Assembly: GCA_947624075.1 (NCBI GenBank)
Contig: CANQIM010000005.1
Location: forward strand, 1-20,296
Length of the DNA stretch: 20,296 nucleotides
DNA from: an uncultured Bacilli bacterium
GTDB taxonomy: Bacteria > Bacillota_I > Bacilli_A > RF39 > UBA660
Direction: 5' to 3'
Made by a program: the position numbers and the translations under genes. This document shows, piece after piece, positions 13,227-20,296 of this stretch (position 1 is its first letter; each line of letters opens with the position of its first letter). The notes below the pieces were generated by a model. It saw nothing but the letters and a program-made list of their open reading frames with translations, did not search any database and had not been told where the DNA came from.

Positions 13227-15647
13227 ATGTATCCACTTGGAAGACAATTTGAAGTAGATTATACAAAGGCTAAAAGTGATAAAAAAGCGATAATTCAAGG
13301 AGAAAAGTATAGAATTTCTCTTATTTCTGAAAGAATTGTTCGACTTGAATATTCACCGGAAGGAAAATTCAATGATAAACCAACTCAACTTGTGAAAAAG
13401 AGAAATATTGGTTTACCAGATTTTTCCGTGCGTCAAGATACTAATCTGGTGGAAATATCAACTAAATATTTTATTCTTACCTATGTTAAAGAAAGACAAT
13501 TTGTTGGTTCAGCAGTTGATCCAATGCGTAATTTAAAAATATCTTTACAAAGTAGAGATAGAGATAGAAACAAAGATTGGTACGTGGGACATGCAGAAGC
13601 TAGAAATATGCTGGGAAATATGGTTGGTGTGGATGTAAATATACCAAAGCAGTTACAAAAAGGTCTATATTCATTAGATGGATTTTCATCAATAGATGAT
13701 AGTATGGGAAAAATAATCATGGAAGATGGCACTTTGGCCGATCCAATACCAAACCATACTGATATTTATGTTTTTATGTATGATAGAGACTTTAAACAAG
13801 CATTATTTGATTATTTTAAAATGACTGGGGCGCCAGCTTTAATTCCTAGATATGCTTTAGGTAATTGGTGGAGTAGAAATACAGTATATGATGATGAAAA
13901 AATTCATGACTTGATTAGAAAATTTGAAAAGTTGAAAATTCCTTTATCTGTTATGTTGTTTGATCATGATTGGCATATTAGAAATACTAAGGATTATCAT
14001 GACTTAAAAGGTGGCTACACATTTAATAATAGTTTAATAAAAGATCCTAAAAAAATGATTGAAGAATTTCATAAAAGAGGTATTAGGGTTGCATTATGTG
14101 TTAATCCAACTGAAGAAATTTATCAACATGAAACATATTATAAACAAGCAAGTGAATTCTTAGGAATAACTGATTCTTCATTGATTAAATTTGATCCGTT
14201 AAATCCTAAATATTTGGATGTATTATTTAAAATGTTTTTGCATCCATTAGAAGCTTTAGGTGTTGATTTCTTTTGGAATGACTCAACTGGTGATATGGAT
14301 GTTACTAAATTGTGGGCACTTAATCACTATATGTATTTAGATTCTGGTAGATCAACTGATAAAAGACCAATGTTACTTGCTAGAGGAAGTATTTATGCAC
14401 CTCATAGATACCCTGTTTTATATGGAGGTTCTAGTGAAGTTAGCTGGGAGGCTTTAAAGAATTTGCCATTTTTATATTTAAATGCTGCAAATATAGGAGT
14501 TAGTTGGTGGAGTCATGATGTTGCTGGTAACCATGGGGGAATTGAAGATGGAGAACTTTATGTAAGATATGTCCAATTAAGTACCTTTTCACCAATATTA
14601 CGTTTTCATGGAGCAAGAGGTCCTTATTATAAAAAAGAACCTTGGTTATGGGATGTAAAAACAGAAAGAATTGCAATTGACTATTTAAGATTAAGACATC
14701 GATTAATTCCTTATTTATATACAGAAGCCTATAATTATACAAGAGCAGGAACACCTTTAATTCAGCCATTTTACTATAATTATATGTGGGTTTATGATGA
14801 TAGTTTATATAGGAATCAATATTATTTTGGTTCACAATTACTTGTATGTCCTATTCTAGATAAAAAAGATCAAACAATGAATAGAACAATTCATAGATTC
14901 TTCATTCCTGATGGAATATGGTATGATTTTGTGACAGGAAAAAAATTTCCAGGTAATAAAAAATATATTTCATTCTTCAAAGAATCTGATTACCCAGTAT
15001 TTGCTCATGCTGGATCAATTATTCCACTTTCTAATAGAAGTGATTATAATAATATAGGGTTACCTACTGATTTAGAAATACAAATATTCCCAGGAGTAAG
15101 TAATACCTATACTATGTATGAAGATGATGGAGTTACTTCTTTATATAGAGAAGGTTATTACTTAAAGACGTCGATTGACTATAACTATTTAAGAAATAAT
15201 TATACTGTAATTATAAGATCAATCGATGGAAAAAGTGGTATAGTTCCAGAAAGAAGAAATTATAAATTAGTCTTTAGAAATACAAAGCAGGCAGAAAGTG
15301 TTACAATATTTTTCAATGCTGATAGAATGAGTAGTGAAAACTATATTGATGGAAATGACTTTGTAGTTGAGATTAAAGAAGTTCCAACTATTGGCCAGTT
15401 AACTGTTAACTGTAAAGGAAAAGATATTGAAATAGATGCTGTTCGTTTGATTAATGATGATGTTAATGAAATATTGATGGATTTAAAGATTAATACTTAT
15501 TTAAAGGAAGAAATTGCTGATATAATGTTTGGTGAATTACCAATTAATAAGAAAAGAATAGAAATAAGAAAATTAAGAAAAAAGAATTTATCAAAAGAGT
15601 ATACTAATTTATTCTTGAAATTACTAGAATATATTAGTGAAGTTTAG
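13227..15647 (+). CDS. Glycoside hydrolase family 31 protein (alpha-glucosidase-like)
   Basis: Protein of 806 residues from the ATG at 13227, chosen over a GTG at 13218 because AGAAGG (13212-13217) lies 9 bases upstream. No signal peptide, so cytoplasmic. An N-terminal beta domain (about 1-200) precedes the GH31 barrel, with RYALGNWWSRN, GVDFFWNDSTG, LWALNHYMYLDSGR, ANIGVSWWSHDVAG and SPILRFHGARG. The nucleophile Asp352 is present in FWNDS. The usual acid/base Asp lies in a GGD or SGD motif; here the aligned stretch reads LYGGSSEVSW, with Ser402 in its place. C-terminal beta domains (about 580-715) end in an extra helical tail of about 80 residues. Most GH31 members hydrolyse alpha-glucosides or alpha-xylosides; the substrate and activity here are uncertain. 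The next gene begins 9 bases after the stop. Confidence 0.9.
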   Translation: MYPLGRQFEVDYTKAKSDKKAIIQGEKYRISLISERIVRLEYSPEGKFNDKPTQLVKKRNIGLPDFSVRQDTNLVEISTKYFILTYVKERQFVGSAVDPMRNLKISLQSRDRDRNKDWYVGHAEARNMLGNMVGVDVNIPKQLQKGLYSLDGFSSIDDSMGKIIMEDGTLADPIPNHTDIYVFMYDRDFKQALFDYFKMTGAPALIPRYALGNWWSRNTVYDDEKIHDLIRKFEKLKIPLSVMLFDHDWHIRNTKDYHDLKGGYTFNNSLIKDPKKMIEEFHKRGIRVALCVNPTEEIYQHETYYKQASEFLGITDSSLIKFDPLNPKYLDVLFKMFLHPLEALGVDFFWNDSTGDMDVTKLWALNHYMYLDSGRSTDKRPMLLARGSIYAPHRYPVLYGGSSEVSWEALKNLPFLYLNAANIGVSWWSHDVAGNHGGIEDGELYVRYVQLSTFSPILRFHGARGPYYKKEPWLWDVKTERIAIDYLRLRHRLIPYLYTEAYNYTRAGTPLIQPFYYNYMWVYDDSLYRNQYYFGSQLLVCPILDKKDQTMNRTIHRFFIPDGIWYDFVTGKKFPGNKKYISFFKESDYPVFAHAGSIIPLSNRSDYNNIGLPTDLEIQIFPGVSNTYTMYEDDGVTSLYREGYYLKTSIDYNYLRNNYTVIIRSIDGKSGIVPERRNYKLVFRNTKQAESVTIFFNADRMSSENYIDGNDFVVEIKEVPTIGQLTVNCKGKDIEIDAVRLINDDVNEILMDLKINTYLKEEIADIMFGELPINKKRIEIRKLRKKNLSKEYTNLFLKLLEYISEV

Positions 15648-15656
15648 GAGGTTTTT

Positions 15657-16562
15657 ATGGTTACTAAAGAAGAAGTAAAAAAGAATAATGAGAGGTTAGA
15701 AGCATTAAGAAAGTTGACTTTAGAAAAGTATTTAGATGAAATAGAAGACTTAAATAATGAAATGTTACTGTATGATGTTATGTTTCATCATTTAGCTAAT
15801 GGTGATTTTGCTTCTGATTATGAATTCCCTATATTAAAAGAAAGCAATAAGGAAGAAAAAAAAGAAGTAATGGAATTAATGAGTAAGTATGGAAATTTGT
15901 GTTTTTATAATGAATCAGCTGATAATTGGTCTGATTCAGTAGAAACAATTAGAAATGCTGACTATGAATTGATTTCGGCTAAAATATTAGATAATTACGA
16001 ATTTTTAATGTATGTTGCTAAATACGGAGATGAGATAGCTTTAGAAGAACTAGCTAAATTAAAAGATTTAGATGGGTATGATGAAAGTAGTGTAGTAGAA
16101 TTTTTAAGAAATACTTTTTGTAATGATGAGGTTTTGTTTAAGTTAATTTTAAATATGTCTTCAAAAAATAGCTTATTCAAAGTATTTACAGATGAACAAA
16201 AGGGTACTTTGTTAAAATACCCTGAAGGTGTTTTATATTTTTATGATACTAATGCAATTAAAATAGTTTCTCCTTTGTTTTTAGCAATGGAAATATGTAA
16301 TAGAGAAAAAGACAATGTCTCAATTAAAGATAGAGAAGACGTAGAAAGAGTTTGCTTAGATGTAACAAGTAAATTAAGGGAAATTAGTAGAGATGATTTT
16401 AGTGAAATTGTTATGAACTTGTCAGATGATTATGTTACTGAAAATGTTTCTGATTTATTGTATAAAGGAAGTTCATCTAGTTTGCCAGTTGTGAATGATG
16501 ATGGTACATTTAGTAGAAAAGTTTGGAATAAAGAAGAAGATGTAGATGTTCATACTTTGTAA
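15657..16562 (+). CDS. Conserved-looking cytoplasmic protein, unknown function
   Basis: Protein of 301 residues with no signal peptide, membrane segment or motif I recognise. It is acidic and mostly helical by composition. The N-terminal third includes a charged helix (about 3-34), and the last 25 residues look disordered (GSSSSLPVVNDDGTF). A strong ribosome binding site, TAGGAGG, straddles the end of the GH31 gene, and the gap is only 9 bases, so the two genes are co-expressed. The proximity suggests a function tied to the GH31 protein, but nothing in the sequence shows it. The open frame, spacing and codon use all support a real gene. Confidence 0.8.
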   Translation: MVTKEEVKKNNERLEALRKLTLEKYLDEIEDLNNEMLLYDVMFHHLANGDFASDYEFPILKESNKEEKKEVMELMSKYGNLCFYNESADNWSDSVETIRNADYELISAKILDNYEFLMYVAKYGDEIALEELAKLKDLDGYDESSVVEFLRNTFCNDEVLFKLILNMSSKNSLFKVFTDEQKGTLLKYPEGVLYFYDTNAIKIVSPLFLAMEICNREKDNVSIKDREDVERVCLDVTSKLREISRDDFSEIVMNLSDDYVTENVSDLLYKGSSSSLPVVNDDGTFSRKVWNKEEDVDVHTL

Positions 16563-16596
16563 AAACTAAGGTGAAATTGCGTAAAGGTTAGTTTTT
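16561..16596 (+). terminator. Terminator after the GH31 unit
   Basis: AAAAACTAA (16561-16569) and TTAGTTTTT (16588-16596) form a 9-bp stem that starts within the stop codon. The T run is part of the stem and the loop is 18 bases. Confidence 0.55.
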
Positions 16597-16608
16597 AGAA
16601 TAAAAATG

Positions 16609-16636
16609 TTGGTTTTTTAGAAAAATGTGTTATAAT
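16609..16636 (+). promoter_or_regulatory. Promoter of the T-box/leuS unit
   Basis: TTGGTT (16609-16614), 16 bases, then TATAAT (16631-16636) with TGt directly before it, a strong extended -10. Transcription should begin near 16643, right at the base of T-box stem I. Confidence 0.75.
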
Positions 16637-16644
16637 AAAATACA

Positions 16645-16846
16645 TATTTGTGATGAGAAAGAAGTAGTAGGGAATATTTTAATTTAAGAGAGCTTGTGGT
16701 TGGTGGAAACAAGCATTAAAAATTTGTGAACTTGTCTTTTGAGCAAATGGGTAATTCCGTTATCAATAATGAGTGTATAAGTTTTTACTTATAAAATAAG
16801 GTGGTACCGCGAATTTTCGTCCTTAGGAGGAAGATTCGTTTTTTTT
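16645..16846 (+). promoter_or_regulatory. Leucine T-box leader (tRNA-Leu sensing)
   Basis: Stem I begins with ATTTG (16646-16650) pairing with CAAAT (16744-16748), then a GA-rich kink-turn (GATGAGA / TTGAG). The specifier loop has AGTA on its 5' strand and GTGAA (16726-16730) on its 3' strand, followed by the specifier CTT (16731-16733) and a G; CTT is a leucine codon. GAGAGC and GGTTGGTG of the upper stem I are present (about 16688-16706). The T-box AGGTGGTACCGCG is at 16799-16811; its TGGT would pair with an NCCA end whose discriminator is A, as expected of tRNA-Leu. The terminator stem is at 16810-16838, followed by eight T residues. Uncharged tRNA-Leu should therefore raise expression of the downstream genes. 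The leucine assignment from specifier, discriminator and the leuS target agree. Confidence 0.93.
16810..16846 (+). terminator. Regulated T-box terminator
   Basis: CGAATTTTC pairs with GAAGATTCG, and TCC with GGA around a TTA loop, then T8. It competes with the antiterminator in which AAGG (16798-16801) pairs with CCTT (16821-16824). Confidence 0.85.
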
Positions 16847-16847
16847 A

Positions 16848-16873
16848 TTTATAAGGAATTTTCTCCTTATAAA
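16848..16873 (+). other. Unexplained hairpin just after the T-box terminator
   Basis: TTTATAAGGA and TCCTTATAAA form a perfect 10-bp stem around a 6-base loop. No T run follows, so it is not an ordinary terminator; it could stabilise the processed leuS message. The rest of the stretch to 16978 has no gene. It contains an 11-bp inverted repeat (16894-16904 and 16959-16969, one G-T pair) around 54 bases, and a perfect TTGACA at 16889-16894 without a matching -10. Confidence 0.5.
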
Positions 16874-16989
16874 GAATAATTTGTTCGATTGACAAGTGCA
16901 AGTTAAATAGGTGAAGACTAAAAATTGATGAAAAAAGTTATTTGAGAAGTGTAGAAAAAACTTGCATTTATTTGGTGTGGAGGTATGGC

Positions 16990-17367
16990 ATGGAAGAAGT
17001 TATATTGTTTATATTAGGCTTTATTTTTATCTTTTTAATTTATGAAGTTGTTATTGTTTTGCCGGCTAAAAAAAATAAAGAAGGTAAGATTTATGGAAAA
17101 AAGAAAAATAAAGATCCAGCAGAAGTTAAGTATTTAGTCGCAAGATATAAATTAGATATGAAAAAAGTTAATTATAATCAATTACTGCAAATAGTAGCTC
17201 TTACTTCTTCTTTTGATATATCTATGGTAGTTAGCTTAATATTACTAGTTGAAGACTTTTTTCTAGCAGTAGTTGTTGGTATTGTTACGATTATTGTTTT
17301 GATAATAGGAAGTTATCATTTAGTATATTTATTTTATAAAAAGAAAGGAATGATAAAAAATGATTAA
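16990..17367 (+). CDS. Small membrane protein, unknown function, in the leuS operon
   Basis: Protein of 125 residues. The ATG at 16990 is chosen because GGAGG (16979-16983) lies 6 bases before it; the frame extends further upstream only through a TTG without a ribosome binding site. One membrane segment lies near the N-terminus (about 4-23), a basic stretch follows (KKNKEGKIYGKKKNK), then a soluble stretch (about 40-70) with VKYLVARYKLDMKKVNYNQL, and one or two membrane segments toward the end (about 78-117). I do not recognise a named family. It lies between the leucine T-box and leuS and overlaps leuS by 8 bases, so its expression should respond to leucine-tRNA charging. Confidence 0.8.
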   Translation: MEEVILFILGFIFIFLIYEVVIVLPAKKNKEGKIYGKKKNKDPAEVKYLVARYKLDMKKVNYNQLLQIVALTSSFDISMVVSLILLVEDFFLAVVVGIVTIIVLIIGSYHLVYLFYKKKGMIKND

Positions 17368-20173
17368 TTATAAAGAAATAGAAAGTAAATGGCAGAAATA
17401 TTGGGAAGATAATAATATATTTGTGGCTGAAAACGGTAGTAAAAAGAAACCTTATTATATTTTAGTTGAATTTCCTTATCCAAGTGGATCTGGATTACAT
17501 GTTGGACATGTTAGAAGTTATACAGCGCAAGATGCTTTGGCTAGAATGAAGAGAATGCAAGGCTATAATGTATTGTACCCAATGGGCTGGGATGCTTTTG
17601 GGGCTCCAGCAGAACAATATGCTATAAAAAATCATATTCATCCCAAAGAAGCTGTTAAGGAAAATATAAAAACTTTTAAAGCACAAATGAAATCACTTGG
17701 TTTTTCATTCGATTGGACAAGGGAATTTTCAACGACTGATCCAGAGTATTATAAGTGGACTCAATGGCAATTTTTACAGTTTTATAAACATGGTATGGCT
17801 TATAAAGATACAATTCCTGTTAATTGGTGTCCTACTTGTAAAAGTGTTTTATCTAATGAAGATGCAGCTGGTGGAGTATGCGAAAGATGTGGTAGTAAGG
17901 TTGTTCAAAAAGAAAAGTCTCAATGGATGTTAAGAATGAGTGATTATGCTGAAGATTTACTACAAGGATTGGAAGATACTAATTTTGCTGAGAGAGTAAA
18001 ACTAGGACAAATTAACTGGATTGGTAAGTCAGTAGGTGCTCACGTTGATTTTTCTATTAAAGGACATGATAAGAAGTTCACTGTTTTTACAACTAGATGT
18101 GATACTTTGTTTGGGGCAACTTATTGTGTATTAGCGCCAGAGCATGAGTATGTTTTGGAGATTACAACACCTGATAAAAAGGATGAAGTGTTAAAGTATA
18201 TAAAAGAATGTTCTTTGAAAAATGAAATGGAAAGGACAGAACTTAATAAAGATAAGACAGGTGTTTTTACAGGAGCTTATGCAATTAACCCAGTAAATAA
18301 TGAAGAAATTCCTATTTATATATCTGATTATGTTTTAGCTAGTTATGGTACAGGAGCTATTATGGCTGTTCCTGCTCATGATGAAAGAGATTATGAGTTT
18401 GCCAAGAAATTTAATATTCCAATAGTTCAAGTACTTGAAGAAGTTACGGGTAAACCGCATGAGAATGAAAGTGAAAAGAAAAGTATAGTAGCAGTTGTTT
18501 ATGATAAGAAAAATGATAAGTATTTGACAATTAATTGGAAAGAAAAAGGTGGCCGTTTATTTGTTGGTGGTACTATTAAGGAAAATGAAAGTCCAGTAGA
18601 ATGTGCTCTTCGTGAGATAGCGGAAGAAACTGGCTATACTGATTTGGAACTTGTTTGTTGTGATTTTAAGATTAATCATCATTACTATGCTTATAATAAA
18701 GATAAATATTTTAATATTGAAGCAACACCAATTTTGTTTGAATTAAAAAGTGACAAGAAAGTTTCCCAAAATTTAGATGATGATGAAGATTTTGAAGTAG
18801 AATGGGTAAGTAAGGATGTAGTTTTAAAAGAAATTAAGGATGAGCTACATGCAAAAAGTTATGAATATGTGATGAATCCTGGGGCAATGACGGGGGATGG
18901 AACACATACTAATTCTAGTTTCTTGGATGGCTTAAATAAAGAAGAAGCTATAAATAAAATGATTAGTTGGCTTGAAGAAAAAGGTTGTGGCAAAAAGCAA
19001 GTTAATTATAAAATGCGTGATTGGATTTTTTCTAGACAAAGATTTTGGGGAGAACCTATTCCAATGATTTATTGTGAAAAATGTGGTTATGTTCCAATGA
19101 AAGAGGAAGATTTACCTTTGTTACTTCCTGATGTTGCTGAATATGAACCAACAGAGGATGGCGAAAGTCCACTTGCTAATATTGAAGAGTGGGTAAATAC
19201 AACTTGTCCTTGTTGTAATGGTAAGGCTAAAAGAGAAACAGATACAATGCCTAACTGGGCTGGATCTAGTTGGTATTTCTTAAGATTTATGGATGCTCAT
19301 AATGATAAAGAATTTGCTTCAATGGATGCCATGAGATATTGGAATAGAGTTGATTGGTATAATGGTGGTATGGAGCATACAGCAAGGCACTTATTATATG
19401 CAAGATTTTGGGTACAATTTTTATATAATATAGGATTAGTTCCAAATAAGGAAATGATTTGGACAAGAGTAAGTCATGGTATGGTACTTGGTTCAAATAA
19501 TGAGAAAATGAGTAAGAGTAAGGGAAATGTAATTAATCCTGATGATATCGTAAAAGAATATGGAGCAGACACTTTGAGAGTATATGAAATGTTTATGGGA
19601 GACTATCAAATGGATGCTCCATGGAGTACAGATTCATTAAGAGGATGTAAGAGATTTATAGATAAGGTTGTTAGGCTTTATGATAAGGTGAGTGATAAGG
19701 CAGGATTTACTAAGTCTTTAGAAGTAATTCAAAATAAAAGTATTAAGAAAGTTACGGAGGATTTACAAACACTTGGTTATAATACAGCTATTTCAACTCT
19801 TATGATTTTAGCTAATGCTTATGATGATTTAGAAAGTATTACTAAGGAAGATTATCGTTTACTTTTGATTTTACTTAATCCAATAGCGCCACATATTACT
19901 GAGGAAATGAATGAGAAGTTAGGATTTAAACCTATTTGTTTAGAAAGCTTCCCAGTATGTGATGAGAGTAAGATTGTTGAAGAGGAAAAAGAAATTGCTG
20001 TTCAAGTAAATGGTAAGGTAAGAGCAACAATAAAAATAAAGGTTGATGAGGATGAAGATTCAATAAAGGCAAAGGCTTTAAATGAAGAAAATGTTATTAA
20101 ACATATCGATGGAAAAGATATTGTTAAGGTAATTGTTATTAAAGGAAAGATTGTTAATATTGTTGTTAGATAA
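17360..20173 (+). CDS. leuS: Leucyl-tRNA synthetase with an inserted Nudix hydrolase domain
   Basis: Class I synthetase of 937 residues, about 130 longer than a standard bacterial LeuRS. It charges tRNA-Leu with leucine. Seen in order: PYPSGSGLHVGH (HIGH motif 47-50); a zinc site, CPTC and CERC (157-177); and the CP1 editing domain with FTTRCDTLFGATY (243-255) and HDERDYEF, whose Asp344 matches the editing Asp of other LeuRS. At about 360-505 comes the insert, with an exact Nudix box at 404-426. LeuRS sequence resumes at GAMTGDGTHTNSSFLDGLN, then MRDWIFSRQRFWGEPIP, a second Cys cluster, MPNWAGSSWYF, KMSKS (716-720), the anticodon-binding domain and the C-terminal domain. ATG follows AAAGGAA. 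No frameshift or stop interrupts it. LeuRS function is very likely; what the insert does is unknown. Confidence 0.97.
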   Translation: MINYKEIESKWQKYWEDNNIFVAENGSKKKPYYILVEFPYPSGSGLHVGHVRSYTAQDALARMKRMQGYNVLYPMGWDAFGAPAEQYAIKNHIHPKEAVKENIKTFKAQMKSLGFSFDWTREFSTTDPEYYKWTQWQFLQFYKHGMAYKDTIPVNWCPTCKSVLSNEDAAGGVCERCGSKVVQKEKSQWMLRMSDYAEDLLQGLEDTNFAERVKLGQINWIGKSVGAHVDFSIKGHDKKFTVFTTRCDTLFGATYCVLAPEHEYVLEITTPDKKDEVLKYIKECSLKNEMERTELNKDKTGVFTGAYAINPVNNEEIPIYISDYVLASYGTGAIMAVPAHDERDYEFAKKFNIPIVQVLEEVTGKPHENESEKKSIVAVVYDKKNDKYLTINWKEKGGRLFVGGTIKENESPVECALREIAEETGYTDLELVCCDFKINHHYYAYNKDKYFNIEATPILFELKSDKKVSQNLDDDEDFEVEWVSKDVVLKEIKDELHAKSYEYVMNPGAMTGDGTHTNSSFLDGLNKEEAINKMISWLEEKGCGKKQVNYKMRDWIFSRQRFWGEPIPMIYCEKCGYVPMKEEDLPLLLPDVAEYEPTEDGESPLANIEEWVNTTCPCCNGKAKRETDTMPNWAGSSWYFLRFMDAHNDKEFASMDAMRYWNRVDWYNGGMEHTARHLLYARFWVQFLYNIGLVPNKEMIWTRVSHGMVLGSNNEKMSKSKGNVINPDDIVKEYGADTLRVYEMFMGDYQMDAPWSTDSLRGCKRFIDKVVRLYDKVSDKAGFTKSLEVIQNKSIKKVTEDLQTLGYNTAISTLMILANAYDDLESITKEDYRLLLILLNPIAPHITEEMNEKLGFKPICLESFPVCDESKIVEEEKEIAVQVNGKVRATIKIKVDEDEDSIKAKALNEENVIKHIDGKDIVKVIVIKGKIVNIVVR
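18476..18874 (+). other. Nudix domain inserted in the LeuRS editing region
   Basis: Codons about 373-505 of leuS. The Nudix box (18569-18637) reads G-x5-E-x7-R-E-I-x-E-E-x-G-Y with every consensus position filled, including the metal-binding REIAEE. Before it, SIVAVVYDKKNDKYLTI is the usual first strand pair of a Nudix fold; after it, NHHYYAYNKDKYFNIEATPI and FEVEWVSKDVVLKEI fit the later strands and final helix. The boundaries are estimated by eye from where ordinary LeuRS sequence stops and resumes. Confidence 0.9.
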
Positions 20174-20191
20174 AATTTGATTTTTCAAATT
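20174..20191 (+). other. Short hairpin after leuS
   Basis: AATTTGA and TCAAATT form a perfect 7-bp stem around TTTT directly after the stop codon, without a following T run. It is A/T-rich and weak; it may only protect the 3' end. Confidence 0.35.
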
Positions 20192-20234
20192 AATAAAAAT
20201 GTTAATATTTGGCAATAATTAGAATTTAAGGAAT

Positions 20235-20271
20235 AAAAAACTATTAGTAAGAAAGTGCTAATAGTTTTTTT
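20235..20271 (+). terminator. Terminator of the leuS unit
   Basis: ACTATTAG (20240-20247) pairs with CTAATAGT (20258-20265), extended by A and T tracts, with a T run to 20271. Confidence 0.8.
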
Positions 20272-20281
20272 CAACAGTTTT

Positions 20282-20290
20282 TGTGGATAA
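20282..20290 (-). promoter_or_regulatory. Consensus DnaA box, context cut by the window end
   Basis: The minus strand reads TTATCCACA, an exact match to the DnaA box consensus. Only one is seen in the last 120 bases, so an origin cannot be claimed; a chance match in AT-rich DNA is possible. Confidence 0.35.
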
Positions 20291-20296
20291 AATTTT

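Noticed and set aside
16889..16894. Perfect TTGACA as a second promoter for the small membrane gene and leuS
   Set aside because: No -10-like hexamer at 15-19 bases downstream, so a promoter independent of the T-box is not supported.
17360..20173. leuS insert as an assembly fusion or a pseudogene
   Set aside because: The reading frame is intact on both sides, LeuRS motifs resume exactly where expected, and all Nudix box positions are conserved, which argues for a functional domain.
1..20296. CRISPR arrays, tRNA or rRNA genes, insertion sequences, prophage genes
   Set aside because: None was seen on either strand: no repeat-spacer pattern, no tRNA-like cloverleaf signature, no transposase or integrase motifs.

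Overview
This is a low-GC, gene-dense stretch of a bacterial chromosome. It most likely comes from a gut-type uncultured Bacilli or other Firmicutes lineage. The evidence is a strong A+T bias, Shine-Dalgarno starts (some from TTG), a Firmicutes-style T-box, a sortase with its substrate, a LolA/YdcC-type lipoprotein and a VanY carboxypeptidase. TGA is used as a stop and the proteins imply a peptidoglycan wall, so this is not a wall-less Mollicute with the alternative code. The species cannot be named from the window.

Layout. Positions 1-1066 hold the end of an unknown gene and a LolA-like lipoprotein. Positions 1285-3297 hold a two-gene unit: a membrane-anchored thioredoxin-fold protein without active-site cysteines, and an S41 (CtpA-type) protease. 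Positions 3315-5366 on the minus strand hold a surface unit: a thioester-domain/CnaB adhesin and an overlapping sortase. Positions 5480-7182 hold a stand-alone formate-tetrahydrofolate ligase gene (fhs). Positions 7186-8122 (minus) hold a secreted protein with a duplicated domain, divergent from a NfeD/stomatin pair at 8142-9551. Positions 9686-11873 (minus) hold a patatin-like phospholipase followed by a YhcC/YtqA-type radical SAM protein. Positions 11949-13167 hold a VanY-type D,D-carboxypeptidase. Positions 13169-16596 hold a GH31 family protein plus an unknown cytoplasmic protein. Positions 16609-20271 hold a leucine T-box, a small membrane protein and leuS.

Theme. Much of the window concerns the cell envelope: lipoprotein, extracytoplasmic protease, sortase and adhesin, wall carboxypeptidase, membrane-microdomain proteins and a phospholipase. 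One-carbon metabolism (fhs) and translation (leuS) are separate units. Nearly every unit has its own promoter and hairpin terminator, and promoters sit unusually close to the start codons.

The most unusual object is the leucyl-tRNA synthetase. A complete Nudix hydrolase domain of about 130 residues with an intact Nudix box is inserted in its CP1 editing region, while editing and catalytic motifs remain intact. Next in interest are a sortase whose usual catalytic Arg position is Gln, beside a thioester adhesin with an atypical VPDTK tail, and a GH31 protein whose usual acid/base Asp position appears to be Ser.
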